Positions 36,180 to 46,322 of a stretch of DNA of 64,000 nucleotides are shown here, piece by piece; position 1 is the first letter of the stretch; every line of letters begins with the position of its first letter. The notes beneath the pieces are model-generated. The model made no database searches. It was not told the origin of the DNA and worked only from the letters and a program-made list of their open reading frames with translations. The position numbers were made by a program, and so were the translations under genes. Where the stretch lies: the NCBI GenBank assembly GCA_029975215.1, contig JARKPO010000035.1, forward strand, positions 186,001-250,000, in the 5' to 3' direction. The stretch comes from Levilinea sp. (GTDB lineage Bacteria; Chloroflexota; Anaerolineae; Anaerolineales; Anaerolineaceae).

Positions 36180-38744
36180 TTACGGCTGATCCAGAGCAGT
36201 TCCGGTGCTCTGCGGAACCTCGTAAATGCGCACACTTTCACGCTGGAAAACCAGTTTCAGCCGTTTCTGGAATTTTACTTCATTCACCGGATATGTGCCC
36301 GTCTCCAGGCTGCCCACCACCACGTAGCGGATCTGATAGCGTTCCAGGATGTTGGCCGCCTCTTCCCAGCGGCTGGTGCGGTACAGCAGCTCAATGTCCG
36401 ACTGCCGCGAGCCCATTTCTTCGCCCCCGCCGCGCCATTGGGCCTCGTGCCCCGGCCAGCCCAACACATTCGGCTGTCCGCTGAAGGTGGCCATGCGCGC
36501 ATAGGAGGTGTACTGCCCCCCCACCGCCTCTGCAACCGTCCCCAGGGGTGCCTGCCGCAAGAAACGAATCGCGTCCAACTCGTCGGGGTTGTTTTGCAGG
36601 AAGCGCGTCCCGTCCAGGCTTAATGCGCGCCCCTGTCCCAGCCCACCCAGGCGTTCATTCACCGCCCAGAACGGATACGCCAGCGACAGGATCACCACCA
36701 GACCCCACAGCACGCCAAACACCCAGCGTTTGGCGCCCCCCAGCGTCTGCCACAACATCACCGAAGCGTAAGCCGCCGCCAGCGACCACACCAGCCAGGC
36801 CTGGAAATAGAACTTAAAAATCGTGTTCATGCGCCAGCCAAACTGATCGCGCAGATACACAAATTCCGGCACAGCGGTCAGGGCCAGCCCTGTCAGCAGC
36901 AGCAGCAGCACAAAACCATCCTCCCGCCGAGCCTTCCCCTGTTCAAAGGGCGTCTCCGTCTTGCGAAGCGCAGGCAGCAGCCCCCACACCGCCGCCAGCA
37001 GTCCGAAAAGCGTCAGCCAGGTCCCCGGCGAAAGCAGCCGCCGCGCCAACGTTCCCCATAGCAAATCACGAGCGTCTGCGCTGCCTTGCAGTTGGAAGAA
37101 CAACGAACTAAGCGAATACAGACTGTCATTCAGCCCGCCCTGCCCCAACCTCGCCCCGGTCAGCGCCGCCACCGCCAGGATCATCCCGGCCAACAGATAT
37201 GAAAAGGCCCACAGCCCAAAGATCACCCCAGCCGCCAGGCGCAACCCCGCGCGGAAATTCGTCCCCGTGCGCTGAGACCACTGCCAGATCAGCCAGGCCG
37301 CAATAGGGAGCAGCAGCGTGCCGAACATCACCCAAAAATTCACCCCGCGGGTAAAGAAGCTCACGCTGGGCAAAATACCGCCCGCCTGTGAAGAGAAGCC
37401 CACATAAAACGGCAAATACAACCCCACCCCAGCAACCCCCAGGGCCACCCCCAGTTCCAGGAACTCCCACACTCGCCCCCAGCTCCAACCCAGAGCTTCA
37501 AATCGCGTGAAGGCATACACCAGGCAGAATAAGCCCACGTAAATGGGGAAATCCCAGGTATTCAGAAAGGACAGCCCCCCCATCACCAGCGCCGCCAGCC
37601 AAAAATCTGCGCTGCGCAGCCAGCCGCCCAAATGGGTCTGGCTGAAAGGCGCCGCCTCTCCACTCAGCCAGCTGACCAGCCAGCGCGCCGCGCCCATCTC
37701 CCCTTCCGTGCGCGGCGGCCGCTGAAAGAGGTTCAGCGCCAGCCCCACCGCCAGCAGCACAAACGGCATCGCCAGCACGTGCGGGTGCAGGTCGCCTAAA
37801 TAATAGGAGAAAAACGGGAACTCATCAATCACTTCCACGCTGTTCCCGGCCGCGTCAAAATCCTGCAGCACACGCGAAGCCCGCCACCACCAGATTCCTG
37901 GACGCCGGGTCGGATTCCAGCTAAAAGGCTCCACGGGCGGCTGATCCACTTCTTTAATCCCCACCCACTGCCAGAACGGCGATTGCAGCGTTCCATCTGG
38001 CCCAGGCGACCAAAACGCCCCGCGCGCATGCAGCATGTCCAATGAGCCTTGAAAATTGCTCACCACCAGCAGGAACAGGGGGGCCAAAACTGCCCAGGCC
38101 GCCGCCTTGCGAACCGTACCGCGACGCGTCAGCAGGTTATACAGCACCCCATACGCCCCCAGGGATGTCAGCGCAAACCACATGGCAGACCCCAGATTAA
38201 AAGCCACCGCTGAGTCTACACCCGTCAGGCGGGTCAACAGGGCGATGATCACGTAACCGAAGTAATAGTAACTGATGGCATACCCCGAAAGCCAGGGGTC
38301 GTGCGGCGGAAAAGTGGGCGAGCGTAGAATCGCATTGATGAAAGCCATCTCCATCGGCTTTTCCGTGCCCAAAATCTCCGGGTTTCCCGCGCGCATCAGC
38401 ACCCACAGCACAAACGCCCCCAGGAACAGCCCCTCCGCGCTCAAAATCAGGGTCTTTTGCCCGCGCAACCACCCCCAAAACGTGCGCCGACCCGTCTGCC
38501 GCAGTGCCCAGCCGCTGAGCAGGGCTGTCAGCCCCAACGCCAGCCACGCCCCGCCGCCGTCTGCCGGCGTCAACCGCAGCGAAGCCAGCATCCAGAAGAG
38601 GAAGCCGCCCAGCAGCAAACCCAAAGCCCGGCTGAAGGTGTAGCCGCGGTCTGCCAGGTGAGGCAGCAGGCGAAAAGCCAACGGAAAAGCCAGCCAGCCC
38701 AACAAAGTGACAACGATATACCAAAGCATCACGGTTCCCACCAT
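36180..38744 (-). CDS. Chlor_Arch_YYY (DUF2298) integral membrane protein
   Basis: The 854-residue protein is almost entirely hydrophobic, with many predicted spans, and carries the hallmark YYYxG as YYYFG at 159-163. It also has PPHDPWLSGY before it, FFSYYLGDLHPHVLAMPF with Asp318, His320 and His322, and a C-terminal region GQPNVLGWPGHEAQWRG followed by IRYVVVGSLE. These mark the Chlor_Arch_YYY family, found in Chloroflexi and some Archaea; its function is unknown. The topology and neighbours suggest a GT-C-like glycosyltransferase role. GAGG eight bases upstream supports the ATG. It is 20 bases downstream of a fusion protein that contains a second copy of this domain. Confidence 0.88.
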   Translation of the reverse strand: MVGTVMLWYIVVTLLGWLAFPLAFRLLPHLADRGYTFSRALGLLLGGFLFWMLASLRLTPADGGGAWLALGLTALLSGWALRQTGRRTFWGWLRGQKTLILSAEGLFLGAFVLWVLMRAGNPEILGTEKPMEMAFINAILRSPTFPPHDPWLSGYAISYYYFGYVIIALLTRLTGVDSAVAFNLGSAMWFALTSLGAYGVLYNLLTRRGTVRKAAAWAVLAPLFLLVVSNFQGSLDMLHARGAFWSPGPDGTLQSPFWQWVGIKEVDQPPVEPFSWNPTRRPGIWWWRASRVLQDFDAAGNSVEVIDEFPFFSYYLGDLHPHVLAMPFVLLAVGLALNLFQRPPRTEGEMGAARWLVSWLSGEAAPFSQTHLGGWLRSADFWLAALVMGGLSFLNTWDFPIYVGLFCLVYAFTRFEALGWSWGRVWEFLELGVALGVAGVGLYLPFYVGFSSQAGGILPSVSFFTRGVNFWVMFGTLLLPIAAWLIWQWSQRTGTNFRAGLRLAAGVIFGLWAFSYLLAGMILAVAALTGARLGQGGLNDSLYSLSSLFFQLQGSADARDLLWGTLARRLLSPGTWLTLFGLLAAVWGLLPALRKTETPFEQGKARREDGFVLLLLLTGLALTAVPEFVYLRDQFGWRMNTIFKFYFQAWLVWSLAAAYASVMLWQTLGGAKRWVFGVLWGLVVILSLAYPFWAVNERLGGLGQGRALSLDGTRFLQNNPDELDAIRFLRQAPLGTVAEAVGGQYTSYARMATFSGQPNVLGWPGHEAQWRGGGEEMGSRQSDIELLYRTSRWEEAANILERYQIRYVVVGSLETGTYPVNEVKFQKRLKLVFQRESVRIYEVPQSTGTALDQP

Positions 38745-38764
38745 GTTTTCATCCTCAATTGCGC

Positions 38765-41700
38765 CTACGGGCGCAGGGTTACTTCGTAAATTGCGGTGTC
38801 GTCCGCCTCATACACCTTGCGCCACAGATCCCCATCCCACTGCTGGAATTTTACCAGCCCAGGCCCAGGGTAATAGGCTTTCTCCAACTGCCCCACGACG
38901 ATATAGCGCACCTCATATTTCCGCAGGAATTCTTCCGTTTCGCTGCGTTCTGTCGTCAGATAAAAGCGCGGAATAGCATCCACGCGGTCCGTCACCCATT
39001 GGTCCGAAATCACCCCGCGCTGCTGACGTTGATGCCAGTTCCAGCCCACCACACCCGGCAGACCGGTGTAAATGCTCATGCGCGTCCCCCAGCGGTATTC
39101 GGGGTTGTGCGCCTCCACAATCACCGGCGACCCAGGAATGTTGTCCTGCATCCAGCGAATGGCCTCGGCATCCTGGCGCAGTTCCATGTCCACATCCTGA
39201 TCGCTGTAATAGGACGTGTCCATATAAGCCATGCCGTCCAGGGTGTGTGGAGCCTCGCGGCTCATCCGGTCGCGGATTTTATCCGTCCCGGCCAGCAGGG
39301 GGAAGAGCAGCGCCGCCCCCACCAGAATGCCCAGGCCAGTCTGGAAGCCGCTGCGCAGCCGCACCCCCCAGCGTTCCATCACCGCCGGCATCAGCCAGAT
39401 CAAGGCCGCCGCCGCTGCCAGGTTGAGCAGCGTCCAGGCCTGCAAGTAAAACTTGAACACCGTGTTCATACGGCCGATATCGCCTACCAGCACGATTACT
39501 TCCACCATCAGGGTCAGCATCAAACCGCTGCCCATCATAAACAGCACCGCGCGCTTCTCATCTGGCTGATCTTTGCGCAGCAGCAGCGCTGTGGCCCACG
39601 AGCCGAGCAGAATGATCAGCCAGGCCACCTGCACTTTGGGCACAAAAGTCAGCAGCGCCGCCGCCGCAAAAAGGGCTGCCAGCAGCGAATAGATCCAGCC
39701 TTCGTACTTCTTCAGCTTTTGCAGTGCCGAAACCGGCGTCTGCGCCATCCATTCCCGCGTTTCCCAGCCCATCCAGAAGGTCAAAACAAACAGCGGCAGC
39801 GCCCAATGGGTAATGTAAGACCAGAACGGCGAGCGCGACCCCTCCCACAGATCCACCGCATTGTAACCCTGCACATTCCAGCGCAGATACGGTTGATAGA
39901 ACAGCACCACCAGCCCCATCAGCAGGCCCGCCCCGCCCAGCCCCAACAGCCAGCGTCGGGCTGAACTGCCCCCAGCGTAACGAACGGCGGTGTACACCCA
40001 GGCTAAAGCGGCCAGCACCAAATAGGTGGGCATATCCCAGGTGTTGGTCGGCCAAAGCGCGCCCACCGTCAGCCCGCCCAGGAACAGGGTTGCCCCCGCC
40101 GTCACCGCCGCCGGAAGCCCGTCCCGCCGCCACTGCCAGCGCCCCTGAATCACGCCCAGGCCCCAGGCCAGCGCCAAAACCGTCACCGGCAGGGCGATCA
40201 AATGCGCGTGCAGGTCGGCGTACAGGAAAGTGAACATAGGGAACTCAGTGATGGGTTCGCCCGGGTACACCCGGCTGGGGATCCAATACCAATCCCCCGG
40301 CCCGTAGGGCAGGCCCTGACCGTTCAGCAAACGGAAAAAGCCCGAGATGGTCCAGCCGATACGCTGGAAGAGGTCCGAATTGTCAATTGTCCCGCCCGGC
40401 GCCGCCAACCGCATCATCCCGTGCCAGATCATGCGCACCGTGCCCATGTTGCCCAGCAGCTGCAAGCCTGCCACCCCAGCCAAAGCCCCCGCCGTCTGCC
40501 AGCGCTGCCCCCGCAGCAGATTCCACACCAGCGAGAAAGCCCCCAACGCCAGCACACTGTACAGAGTCGGCAAAATCAGGTTGTAGGCCACAGCAGGCAC
40601 AATCCCCAGCCACTTCACCAGCACGCCCACAATCACATAGCCGTAGTAATAGTAGTTCAGGTAGCCGCCCGCAAACCAGGGGTCGTAGGGCGGGAAAATG
40701 GTGCTTTTCAACACCGCGTTGAAGTACGAAAAGTCCATGGGCTTCTCGCCGCCCTTGCCGGGGTGCCACAGATCGGGGTTGCCCAGGCGCACCAGCAGGA
40801 AGAACAGAAAGGCTCCCAGTGCCAGCGCCTCGATCATCAGCACATACTTGCGCTGTTCGCACACCTCCTGCACAATGGCGGCGCGCTGTCCCCAGAACAG
40901 GGCCAAATTGACCGCCAGCAGCAGCCCCAAAGCCAACGAAATAGACGCACGGCTAAAGGCCACCCCCACAGACCCCGCCAGCCATACCACCCAGGCTAAG
41001 GTCACCAGACCCACCATGCGCGCCAGGGGATAGCCCCGGTCGCCCAACCCGCCCAGCGCCGTCCGCGTCAGCGGGTACACCATCCACCCCAGCAGGGCCA
41101 CCACCAGATACCACACCACCGCCCCTACAGCCGGATACCGGTTCAGCAGGCTGTCGCGGTTAAACAACTCAGCCCAGGTGCCCCCGGCCCGTTGACGGGC
41201 TAGAAGCTCCGGCGGCAGCATCAGATCGCCCTTGTACTGTCCCACTTCCCGCGGCAGTGCACTCTTGATAATCGAAAGGTCCACCGCCGAAAGCAGCTTA
41301 CGCACCTGGTCGGGGTCATAATCGGCCCGTTTTTGGAACACCATCACCTTGGGATGGTCGTAGACTGTGAAGGTTTCTTCGGCAAATTGGGTGTTGATCT
41401 GGTACGGCCCCAAATTGGGGTCGGATTGGGCAGCATACACCAGATCAAAACCCAACTGGCCCTGGAACATCCCCGGCTGCGCCACCCGGTAACACCACAC
41501 AATATCGCGCTCCGCCGGACAGCCCAACAGCGCGCGAAAATACGCTGTCGTCAGCGGGTATCGTTCTGGAATGCGCACCAGGGAGCCCCATTGGCGGCCA
41601 GATGAGCTGAAAATGAAATCCGCCGCGTCCAGCATGGAGATCATGCGGTTGAGCTTATCGCTGTTGTCTTCCCAATACAATTGCAAATTCAGTTCGCTGC

Positions 41701-44062
41701 GGTACAGGCCCTGGGTGTAATCAAAGGGGCTGTTGCCTTGCAGCGCCAGAGGCAGACCGTCATCCCAATCACCCTCTTTGATCTGCCGCACGCCGTACAC
41801 GGCGATGCGCCCCGGGCCTTGCGCCAATTCCAGGCGCATACTGAAGGTCTGACCTTCGCGAATGGTCAGCGGCGGGTCGAAGGTGAAATGAACCGCCTCC
41901 CCGCGCGCATCCCCGCTGGCTGCAAAAATACCGCGTACCTCAGCCGTGGTCACCGGCCCATTCGCGCTGCTTAAGTCCAGCAAGCTCATGCGCAGGGTCT
42001 TTTCCTCCGGCCAACCTTCCCAATCCACAGCATGCGCCAGGGTCGCCCCGCGCACCAGGCCGTCAGCGGCAGCGACGAAGGTCGTACTGTAGTCCTGTCC
42101 GGTCTCCACCACCTCCACGAAGTCCGGCAGGGGCAACGTGTTCACCCCCAACGGGATCAGGCTGTTCAGCCCCCACCCGCCGGTGAGGCGCAGCCCTGTC
42201 CCGCCTTCGGGCACATCCAGGCGCAGGAAGATGGTTTGACCCTTTTCCAGAGCAGCCGCCTTCATCAACGGCAGGGTGAAAGCCCGTCCGCGCGGGTCAC
42301 CTTCGGCCAGGAATGTGTCCACCAGCATCCCTGATGAAAGCAGCTGCTGGCAGTCGCGGTCGGCACACAGCTGCGCCCGCAGAGTTTTCACCTGTCCACC
42401 GCCCAGGGGATCCACGACGTGGTCAAAGGCCAACCCCAGGGCCGTACCGCTGCGCGGCAGGGTGTAAGCCAAAACCAGCCCCTGTTCCGGCGACACCTCG
42501 CTGCCCAGGCGTGAACCTGCCAGTTGTTTGCGCATCCCATTGCTGCCCTCAATTTCCAGGGTATAGGCCGCCGGTACGTTTTCATAGATCCACTCACTGG
42601 CGGCAATGCGCGTCACCGGGCGCGTGTAGATGCGCGTGAAAGCAAAGGCCCATGCCCAGGTGGCCGCCAATACACCCAGCCCCAGCACAGCAGCCGCCAG
42701 GCGCGTCCAGCACACGGGCAGGCGGCGCGACCGGACCTGCCACAGTTGAAAAACGCCCCAGGCCGCCATAATGGCCAGGAAGGGGTACACAGGCAATTGA
42801 TAGCGCATCGCCCGTGTAAAGCTCAGCCCCTGCCACAGAGAGTAGCCTGCCGTCCAACCCCACAGCAGCACATGTTCCATCTGCCGCTGTTTAAATATGC
42901 GCCAGCCCATCCAGATAAAGCTGCCCCAGGCCAGCAGGCCCAAAGGCCAGCCCAGCCCAAAGCGGATCATGTTCTCCCAGGCAAAGGTCACCGGCCGCCG
43001 CACCCATTGCAGCGCCGGGGGAAAATCCATTTTCCCTGCCAGCTGTGCCGCCACGGTGCGCAGTTCGGCCAGCCAGCTCTCGTTCACCCCCAGGCCAAAG
43101 AACCCCGGCCCATTAAAAGCGTAGGGTTGAAATACACGAAAAGTAATCAGCGTGGTCAGGCCCGCTAAAGCCAGCTTCAGCCACAGCGCCCATCCCCACA
43201 AAGCCTGGGTTTCGTCCCTCGCCGTGCGCTCGTAGCGCAGCAGAGCCGCCGCAGGCAGCAGCAAAACCACCGGCGCCGCGCTCAGCTTGGATGACAATGC
43301 CATGCCCGCCAGCAAACCGAACAACACAAAGATCCAGGTATCGCGCAGCGCCGTACCCAACCGGCCCCGCACCGGCTCGGGGGCCGCCAGGTTTTCTGTG
43401 CGTTCCATCTCCCGCTCGTCCGCTGCCGCGGCCAGGGGTTCTTCTGCCGTGGATTCCGACGGCTCAGGCTGCCTGCCCGTCAATACCCACACTGCCAAAA
43501 AGGCGCAGGCCGTCAAGAACAGGTTGGTGAAAGGATCCACTGTGAAATAGTGGGAGGTCTGAATTTGCAGCACCGCCCCCGCCGAAAAAGCCGCCGCCAG
43601 CACCCCCAACCACACCTTGCGGTACAGCCGCAGCGCAATGAAAAACACCAACAGCACCACCAACAGGTCCGCCAGACCCGCCAGGGCGCGCCCCACCAGA
43701 TGAATATCGCTGTAGCCGGTGCGCTGCACCAGCTCGCCCACACTGCGCACCAAAAACAGCGGAAGTGTGCCGTAGACATAATTGGGGAAACCGCGGTTCG
43801 CCGGGTTGAAGGGAGAAGCCGCCGTATCAAAGTACGAGTTTGCGTCCGCTGGCTCAATCGCCGTGACCGCCATGGTCAAAAAACGTTCGTCCGGATGCAG
43901 GTGCTGATCTCCGTCCCAATCCATGCCCACAAAGCGGAAATACGCGCCCAGCGCCAGCACCAGCACCAGCGCAGCTGCCGCCAGAGCAGCGGCTGGCCAG
44001 CGCATCTGCCGCGGTGTCGTCTGGGCTTCAGAGGGGAGTGTTGATCCGGTCTCAGGTTGCAT
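38765..44062 (-). CDS. Giant fusion of a GT-C glycosyltransferase and a Chlor_Arch_YYY domain
   Basis: The 1765-residue protein has two parts. Residues 1 to about 950 form a GT39-like GT-C enzyme: first span, then DGDQHLHPDERF with Asp58-Glu59 at the catalytic loop, further spans, and a long external beta-rich region ending YDHPKVMVFQKRADYD. Residues about 970-1765 are a complete YYY domain with YYYYG at 1137-1141, ADLHAHLIALPV and GLPGVVGWNWHQRQQRG near the end. The external region is closely similar in layout to the stand-alone protein at 52341-54737. No ribosome site is obvious; the ATG follows the previous stop by four bases, so coupling is likely. The polypeptide is in one uninterrupted frame. 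Confidence 0.87.
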   Translation of the reverse strand: MQPETGSTLPSEAQTTPRQMRWPAAALAAAALVLVLALGAYFRFVGMDWDGDQHLHPDERFLTMAVTAIEPADANSYFDTAASPFNPANRGFPNYVYGTLPLFLVRSVGELVQRTGYSDIHLVGRALAGLADLLVVLLVFFIALRLYRKVWLGVLAAAFSAGAVLQIQTSHYFTVDPFTNLFLTACAFLAVWVLTGRQPEPSESTAEEPLAAAADEREMERTENLAAPEPVRGRLGTALRDTWIFVLFGLLAGMALSSKLSAAPVVLLLPAAALLRYERTARDETQALWGWALWLKLALAGLTTLITFRVFQPYAFNGPGFFGLGVNESWLAELRTVAAQLAGKMDFPPALQWVRRPVTFAWENMIRFGLGWPLGLLAWGSFIWMGWRIFKQRQMEHVLLWGWTAGYSLWQGLSFTRAMRYQLPVYPFLAIMAAWGVFQLWQVRSRRLPVCWTRLAAAVLGLGVLAATWAWAFAFTRIYTRPVTRIAASEWIYENVPAAYTLEIEGSNGMRKQLAGSRLGSEVSPEQGLVLAYTLPRSGTALGLAFDHVVDPLGGGQVKTLRAQLCADRDCQQLLSSGMLVDTFLAEGDPRGRAFTLPLMKAAALEKGQTIFLRLDVPEGGTGLRLTGGWGLNSLIPLGVNTLPLPDFVEVVETGQDYSTTFVAAADGLVRGATLAHAVDWEGWPEEKTLRMSLLDLSSANGPVTTAEVRGIFAASGDARGEAVHFTFDPPLTIREGQTFSMRLELAQGPGRIAVYGVRQIKEGDWDDGLPLALQGNSPFDYTQGLYRSELNLQLYWEDNSDKLNRMISMLDAADFIFSSSGRQWGSLVRIPERYPLTTAYFRALLGCPAERDIVWCYRVAQPGMFQGQLGFDLVYAAQSDPNLGPYQINTQFAEETFTVYDHPKVMVFQKRADYDPDQVRKLLSAVDLSIIKSALPREVGQYKGDLMLPPELLARQRAGGTWAELFNRDSLLNRYPAVGAVVWYLVVALLGWMVYPLTRTALGGLGDRGYPLARMVGLVTLAWVVWLAGSVGVAFSRASISLALGLLLAVNLALFWGQRAAIVQEVCEQRKYVLMIEALALGAFLFFLLVRLGNPDLWHPGKGGEKPMDFSYFNAVLKSTIFPPYDPWFAGGYLNYYYYGYVIVGVLVKWLGIVPAVAYNLILPTLYSVLALGAFSLVWNLLRGQRWQTAGALAGVAGLQLLGNMGTVRMIWHGMMRLAAPGGTIDNSDLFQRIGWTISGFFRLLNGQGLPYGPGDWYWIPSRVYPGEPITEFPMFTFLYADLHAHLIALPVTVLALAWGLGVIQGRWQWRRDGLPAAVTAGATLFLGGLTVGALWPTNTWDMPTYLVLAALAWVYTAVRYAGGSSARRWLLGLGGAGLLMGLVVLFYQPYLRWNVQGYNAVDLWEGSRSPFWSYITHWALPLFVLTFWMGWETREWMAQTPVSALQKLKKYEGWIYSLLAALFAAAALLTFVPKVQVAWLIILLGSWATALLLRKDQPDEKRAVLFMMGSGLMLTLMVEVIVLVGDIGRMNTVFKFYLQAWTLLNLAAAAALIWLMPAVMERWGVRLRSGFQTGLGILVGAALLFPLLAGTDKIRDRMSREAPHTLDGMAYMDTSYYSDQDVDMELRQDAEAIRWMQDNIPGSPVIVEAHNPEYRWGTRMSIYTGLPGVVGWNWHQRQQRGVISDQWVTDRVDAIPRFYLTTERSETEEFLRKYEVRYIVVGQLEKAYYPGPGLVKFQQWDGDLWRKVYEADDTAIYEVTLRP

Positions 44063-44066
44063 AGGC

Positions 44067-46241
44067 CTATTGTCCAGCGGGCTGCCCCGGCACCAAATAC
44101 GTCCAGAAATTCTTGCCCTCCAGCGGGTTGGTATGCAGCGCCAACACCCCGCTGGGGTACATTTGCTTTAGTTTTTCCAGCGCGGCGCTGTCATCGTACT
44201 TGACGATAAACAGCTTAGTGCGCGGTTCGCTCAACGTCTTCTCAAAATCTTCCGGCCAAAGAGCGTAATCTTTGGTCGGGTATCCGGCATTGATCCCCAC
44301 CAGGCGCGTATCCACCCAGTGGGCATACGGCACCACATAAGCCGTGTCGGGCGTCCCCACCGAATCGGCAAATCCGCGAATCACCCGCCCCATCTCCGAG
44401 GTGTTCCACGCCCCGCCCATAAATTGCTGATGGAATTTCTCAAACACCAGGGTGTAGTTTTGGCTCATCGTCCAGGTCGTCAGCACCAACACCCAGGCCA
44501 CCACCAAAAGCCGCGCCGTGCGCGTGCGCACACTGTGCCACAGGCTGGTGAACAGGCTCTCGAACCCAATCCCCGCCGTCACAAACACCGGAATCATAGC
44601 CGCGCCTGTGCGGTTGAGCGAAGGGTTTTCCTCTGGAAAAGCCAGCGATAACACCGAAGGCAGCATCAGGAACGGGATGGAAACCAACAGCAGCAGGTCG
44701 GCCCAATCGCGGCGGCGTGCATAGCGCACCACCAGCAGCACCATGCCCAGGAAAAACAGCGCGGCCGAAACCACATCCAGCGCCGGCCGGTCCACCACGG
44801 AGTGCACCCAAATGCCGCCGTTGGAATAGAAGAACATGATCATGGCCTTCCATAAGTTGGAGAAGAAAATCCCCACCGGCGACCCCGGCAGAGGGCGTTC
44901 TGTCTCCCCCAGGCGTGAAAAAGCCCGCGACCCGAACATATCCAGGTGACCAACCACATAGCTCAGCAGCGGCAGGAAAACAATCAACGCCACCACCGCC
45001 AGCAGCCCCAGAGCCGCCAGCGTCTGCCAGCGTTTGCCCTGGGCGGCGCGGTGCAGCAGGTACAGCCCCACCGCCAGCACGATAAAGAAAGGCACAATCC
45101 GCATCGGGCTGTAGCCGTGCAGCCCCAGGCCCAGCCAAAAGCCGCACCAAATAAAATCGTTGCGGCGCATGTGGCGCAGCCCGCGGAACAGATAATACAG
45201 CACCGGCGCGGTAAAGAACGGATACAGCGTGAAACGCAGCGCCACCCGCGAAATCACGTTCGGCCAATAGGCGATTCCCGCCAACAGCAAAGCCGCCAGG
45301 CCAATCCAGCGGCTGCCCATTTCCTTGCCCAACAGGTACACATACGGCAGGGTGAACAGCCCGCACAAGGCCGTGCCGATCTTGAGGTTGAGGAAGTTGA
45401 TCCCCGTGCCCATCACCTTCACTACCAGAGCCGTCAGGTAAAACTGAAAGGCCTCGCGGCCGGTATTGCGCTCAAAGAAAATGGCGTATTGGCCGTTAAG
45501 CACATCGTTCACATCCAGCAGCTTTTCGGCGTGATCGCTGAACATCTCACCAGGGGTCTGCGCCAGACGATAAAAGCGGAAGAAAATGGCCACCGCAAAG
45601 ACTAACCCCACACCCACCTGCCAGCCGTCCAGCTCGATGCGGATATGCGGACGGCGCAGCCAGCGGGCGACCGCCTTCCATGTAGAAGCCTGCCCCGCAC
45701 GCCGCGGGGTGCGTTCCCACAAGCTGGCCCAAACCAGCCCGCTGCCCGTCAGGAAGAAGAACAAATTCAGGAAATTAAAGCGGTTGCTGAAGAAGCTGAT
45801 AAAGGCTCCCACCAACAGCACCGCCCCCGGCAGCAGGGTCCACCACGTGCCCTGCATGTTGATCCCCTGGTCAGCGTCTGGCGCGGGTTCCGCCATACGC
45901 ATGCGCCCAGCCAGATACCCCCATACCACCAGCCCGGCCGCCAACGCGTAAAAAGCCACCGCCACGGGCACATTCCGGTCGGGCGGTTCCAACTGGGTCT
46001 GGGCAGCCAACGCCAAAACCAGGGCAGCCAGCCCCTGCCAGGGCAGCTTTCCGGCCGGAACGGGCGCCTGCGGTTTTTCCTCCGCATGCGGCTCATCCGG
46101 CGGCAGTTCTGGTGGGGGTTCTTCCCCTTCAGGTTCCGGGGTCTGCTCCGCATCCCAGGGCAATTCCGGCAGGGTAAAAGGTTGGCCTTTGCGGCTCAAC
46201 CGAGATTTAAGATAGTCTAAAACACTGGGTTCTGAGTCCAT
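44067..46241 (-). CDS. GT39-like membrane glycosyltransferase with long N-terminal cytoplasmic region
   Basis: The 724-residue protein begins with an acidic, Pro-rich soluble stretch (residues 20-60), then spans at about 66-150, and a GT-C core. In the core the first external loop reads GEMFSDHAEKLLDVNDVL, with Asp236 and Glu239 as candidate catalytic acids, followed by about nine more spans and an external C-terminal domain (WPEDFEKTLSEPRTKLFIVKY). It resembles PMT/4-amino-arabinose transferases that use polyprenyl-phosphate sugars. Substrate unknown. It is four bases upstream of the giant fusion and 81 bases downstream of a methyltransferase gene, the widest gap in this run. Confidence 0.82.
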   Translation of the reverse strand: MDSEPSVLDYLKSRLSRKGQPFTLPELPWDAEQTPEPEGEEPPPELPPDEPHAEEKPQAPVPAGKLPWQGLAALVLALAAQTQLEPPDRNVPVAVAFYALAAGLVVWGYLAGRMRMAEPAPDADQGINMQGTWWTLLPGAVLLVGAFISFFSNRFNFLNLFFFLTGSGLVWASLWERTPRRAGQASTWKAVARWLRRPHIRIELDGWQVGVGLVFAVAIFFRFYRLAQTPGEMFSDHAEKLLDVNDVLNGQYAIFFERNTGREAFQFYLTALVVKVMGTGINFLNLKIGTALCGLFTLPYVYLLGKEMGSRWIGLAALLLAGIAYWPNVISRVALRFTLYPFFTAPVLYYLFRGLRHMRRNDFIWCGFWLGLGLHGYSPMRIVPFFIVLAVGLYLLHRAAQGKRWQTLAALGLLAVVALIVFLPLLSYVVGHLDMFGSRAFSRLGETERPLPGSPVGIFFSNLWKAMIMFFYSNGGIWVHSVVDRPALDVVSAALFFLGMVLLVVRYARRRDWADLLLLVSIPFLMLPSVLSLAFPEENPSLNRTGAAMIPVFVTAGIGFESLFTSLWHSVRTRTARLLVVAWVLVLTTWTMSQNYTLVFEKFHQQFMGGAWNTSEMGRVIRGFADSVGTPDTAYVVPYAHWVDTRLVGINAGYPTKDYALWPEDFEKTLSEPRTKLFIVKYDDSAALEKLKQMYPSGVLALHTNPLEGKNFWTYLVPGQPAGQ

Positions 46242-46322
46242 ACAGGGGTTCCATTCTCCGCGAGCGGTGGTGCAAAAGACAAAATGATCTTACAGCATCC
46301 CGCGCAGTCCCACAAGAGCCGC

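Noticed and set aside
35153-36484. 443-codon plus-strand frame, and several like it at 38-44 kb
   Set aside because: Proline/arginine-rich shadow proteins opposite hydrophobic membrane protein genes; no motifs and no ribosome sites.
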